Assembly (NCBI GenBank): GCA_013396995.1
Contig: VWZP01009170.1
Span: 1 to 64,000, forward strand
DNA length: 64,000 nucleotides
Reading direction: 5' to 3'
Source: Dicaeum eximium
Taxonomy: Eukaryota > Chordata > Aves > Passeriformes > Dicaeidae
In this document: positions 61,565 through 64,000 of the stretch, one piece after another
Position numbering within the stretch: position 1 is the first letter of the stretch
Layout: the number at the start of each line of letters is the position of its first letter
The notes under the pieces: model-generated
Told to the model about the DNA's origin: nothing
The model's database searches: none
The model's input: the letters and a program-made list of their open reading frames with translations, nothing else
Translations under genes and position numbers: made by a program

Positions 61565-62723
61565 GTTTTTGCTATACTAATCGTTGCATTGTCCCTTTCC
61601 ATCAAACCAAGTCAAACTAATGACAGCCAGATGGTCACAGCTCTCAAGATGCCTCACTCAGGGCTAATCCACCCCTCTTGCACAGAACCAAGGAGCAGAG
61701 GGAGCCTGTTCTCTTCCTCCAGGCACTGAAAGCACAGGATTAAAAAATACACACTTCCTCAGTGGGAGGCAAAGCCAGTGAATGTCTCTGCTACCAGCCC
61801 TCCCCATGGAGCTGAGGTTGGAATACCCACCCCATTAATAGGCTGTAATAAAAAAAATGCACAGGGATGGATGATGAAGAGTCAGTGGATTGGTGGACAA
61901 ACAAGGCACATATGATCTCAAGTCACTCTGTAGGAGGTTAAGATTCATCCACCCCCCTCCTACACGCTGTGTGTGCACCCTCTTGCACACCCTCTGCCTC
62001 CTGCTTGGCCCATAACCCACGTGCACCAAAATTACCAAGGGCGAGATTTCTGTGCAAGTCTTTCTTGCTTTGCAATAACAGACTTGATCTGTTGCTTCCT
62101 GAAGGTCCTGATAATATAGGAGTATTAATAATTACAGCACTGTATTTAAGAAGAGGCGGGTCAAACATCTTGTGATCACTTGAATGATACTTGAAAATTA
62201 TTACAGGGTGCACCCATTGTAAGTTGGGATAATTAAGGCTGCTTCTATTAACACTCTGCCCTTCCCTATTGCTGGTTTAATTTCCTTAAACAGTTTTACA
62301 TCCTACTCCTCACCCTGCCTTGGGGTTTTGCAGTAAAATTCAATAATCATTTTCCTTTCTAGATTTTTTTTTTTTTTTATTAACCACCAGCTTCTTTCAT
62401 CATCAGAGCTCAGAAGCAAGCTAAGCCTCCGTGAGTTGGACCAGCCAGAAACTGGGGGAACTTGTGCAGCTCTTTCATCACATCCTGCAAGCAGCTGCTT
62501 GCAGAGATCCTCCCAGTTATTAAGAGTATTTCCAAGGATTTGAGGCAGGCTTGAACTGCCACAGATTTTGGGAGGCGTAACTCATCAAGGACTGGAGCAG
62601 ATATTTTAATTCTCTGTGTTTCCAAGGCCAGAGGGAAAACCACAGGTGTGCTGCAGCCCAGCCATATCTGGAAAACCTCAGGTTCCTATCTTCCTCTTTT
62701 TGATGGACAACCCTGCTAGAAAG

Positions 62724-62743
62724 AAAAAAAAAAAAAAAAAAAA
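62724..62743 (+). repeat. Poly-A run (20 bases)
   Basis: Twenty consecutive A. No retroposed body could be recognised upstream, so it is listed as a simple repeat and not as a processed-transcript tail. Confidence 0.95.
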
Positions 62744-64000
62744 GGCCACATATTGTGGTTCCTTAATCGTGGCAAACACAAAAAAAAAGTGTCTCATCTT
62801 TTTATTTATATTTTTTACTGATAGAAGCAGAAGTTTGTTCACCTGGCATTCAGACAATGGTGCCTCTCTGTAGTTTGGATGGTTGAGACAAAGTTTCAAG
62901 TTAAGGGAAGCTTTCCTCCATGCTTTTTAGTCTCTGGGGACATGAGGACTCCCTCTGAGACAACCTTTGAGCTCTGTCTCCAAAAGACAATGCTGAAAAG
63001 GAGCTTTTATGGGTTTTGGACTCTGACTTTCACCAAACACCTTAATGCAGAATGTTTGAGAGGTGCAGATGCTCCTGAAATTCATACAGGGACTTCAGCT
63101 CTTTCTCAAGCTCTCTATCTTTGGCTAAAGACAGCAGGAATCAATCTCCATGCTGTCTGAAAGCAAGTACTGCTAGCAAGGCTGTGATGGGGTTTTCTCT
63201 GTGGTCAGGCTAAGCTGACCATCTCCATGAGCAGCCAACACTGGGACAGCTCCCACCAGGCTTTTTTCCATGTCTGAAATCTTTTACAAGTCACAGTGGC
63301 CAACACTTTCACATCCAGACACCGAAAGGAGACACTGCACTCACCAAATAGAGAGGCAGCACCTCTGGCTGCCACAGGTATCACCAACCCTCCTGAGACA
63401 GAGGAGAAAAGGTTAAAAAGCACCTGGACTGTTGCACCTGGAGCCTAAAAATGACAAATTCCAGCTGTAAAGGCTGCAGGAGAAGCACAAGCTCTTGTAA
63501 TGGAGTCCAGGAGCTCGATACAGAAACTGTGTCTTGTGGAAAAGGACTTGTGGGAGCTGACTGTGCTGCTGAAAGCAAGTGATTTTTTTGTGGGATGGAG
63601 AAGGAGCTGAGTGTGTGTGGTGAGAGAGGCTGGACAGTCCTTGATAGGAGATGTCAGCACTTACACAGAAGTCAACATCCCTCTGCTAATGTAACACTTT
63701 CCTCCCTTGTGATGGACACTGGTACCCTTGGACACTGCTACTTGTCCATGTATTTTCATTTTGGAAAGGTTAATGACCATTTGGTTAAGCCTGAAAGGGC
63801 TTCTGCCCCAACTCTTGTCAGGAGGGCAGGACTGGGAAAGATGAGGAAAATCAGCTGTGTCAATCCACTAGACTGGAAATCAGCCTCTTCTAGCTGCACT
63901 TTCACAGCCTGTGTGACCTGACCTTATGGGTCAAGGGGCAGACAAAATTCAACACCATCTGCTATTAGTTAGTTAATACTTAACCAAAAAATTGGGGTCA

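Larger units (their letters stand above)
61426..64000. other. Unique stretch to the right edge, with an N gap
   Basis: No gene is recognised. It includes the gap at 61528-61564, T runs before the gap and at 62364-62378, and a run of 20 A at 62724-62743. Frames stay at or below about 110 codons with no familiar motif. Confidence 0.5.

Overview
This window looks like non-coding vertebrate DNA from a bird, most likely a passerine. The main evidence is the repeat content. There are about fifteen fragments of CR1 LINEs, recognisable by their conserved 3' ends ('gatctttaaggtcccttcc'-type sequence followed by an octamer tail) and by remnants of the ORF2 C-terminus. There are two solitary avian-type ERV LTRs. 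There is also one short element with a tRNA-Ile-like head joined to a CR1-like tail, the design of the SINE described from zebra finch (TguSINE1). I see no bacterial-style gene organisation, no operons and no recognisable complete protein-coding gene or exon. Coding potential is limited to fossil pieces of CR1 ORF2; the other open frames are short, unrecognised and of a size expected by chance.

Layout: 1-8841 is unique sequence after a CR1 tail at the left edge. 8842-12117 is the densest repeat block: a minus-strand CR1 with a readable ORF2 C-terminus, a deleted ERV LTR, and an approximately 880-bp plus-strand CR1 with a damaged reverse transcriptase motif. 12118-26706 is unique sequence carrying a perfect (TATCC)32 array (17546-17705), a perfect (GAT)23 array (18889-18957) and a G-rich tract (16648-16700). 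26707-29774 holds three CR1 3' ends. 37250-38498 holds a 3'-truncated CR1 inside a 617-bp segment that is repeated almost exactly after a single N; this is probably an unmerged contig overlap, not biology. 41600-55364 holds scattered CR1 tails, a small CpG-rich patch (48720-48960) next to a minus-strand LTR (49071-49620), and the tRNA-derived SINE. 57338-64000 holds two more CR1 fragments and a 37-base N gap at a T run.

The rest is AT-rich unique DNA with several blocks dense in TAATTA, ATTAA and ATTTGCAT-like words. These resemble developmental enhancers or conserved non-coding elements, but that is inference and needs alignment. No genes work together here; the window reads as a gene desert or the inside of a very long intron. 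I did not find a convincing undescribed biological system. The observations most worth checking are the single-N duplication, the CpG patch beside the LTR, the SINE, and the candidate conserved blocks.
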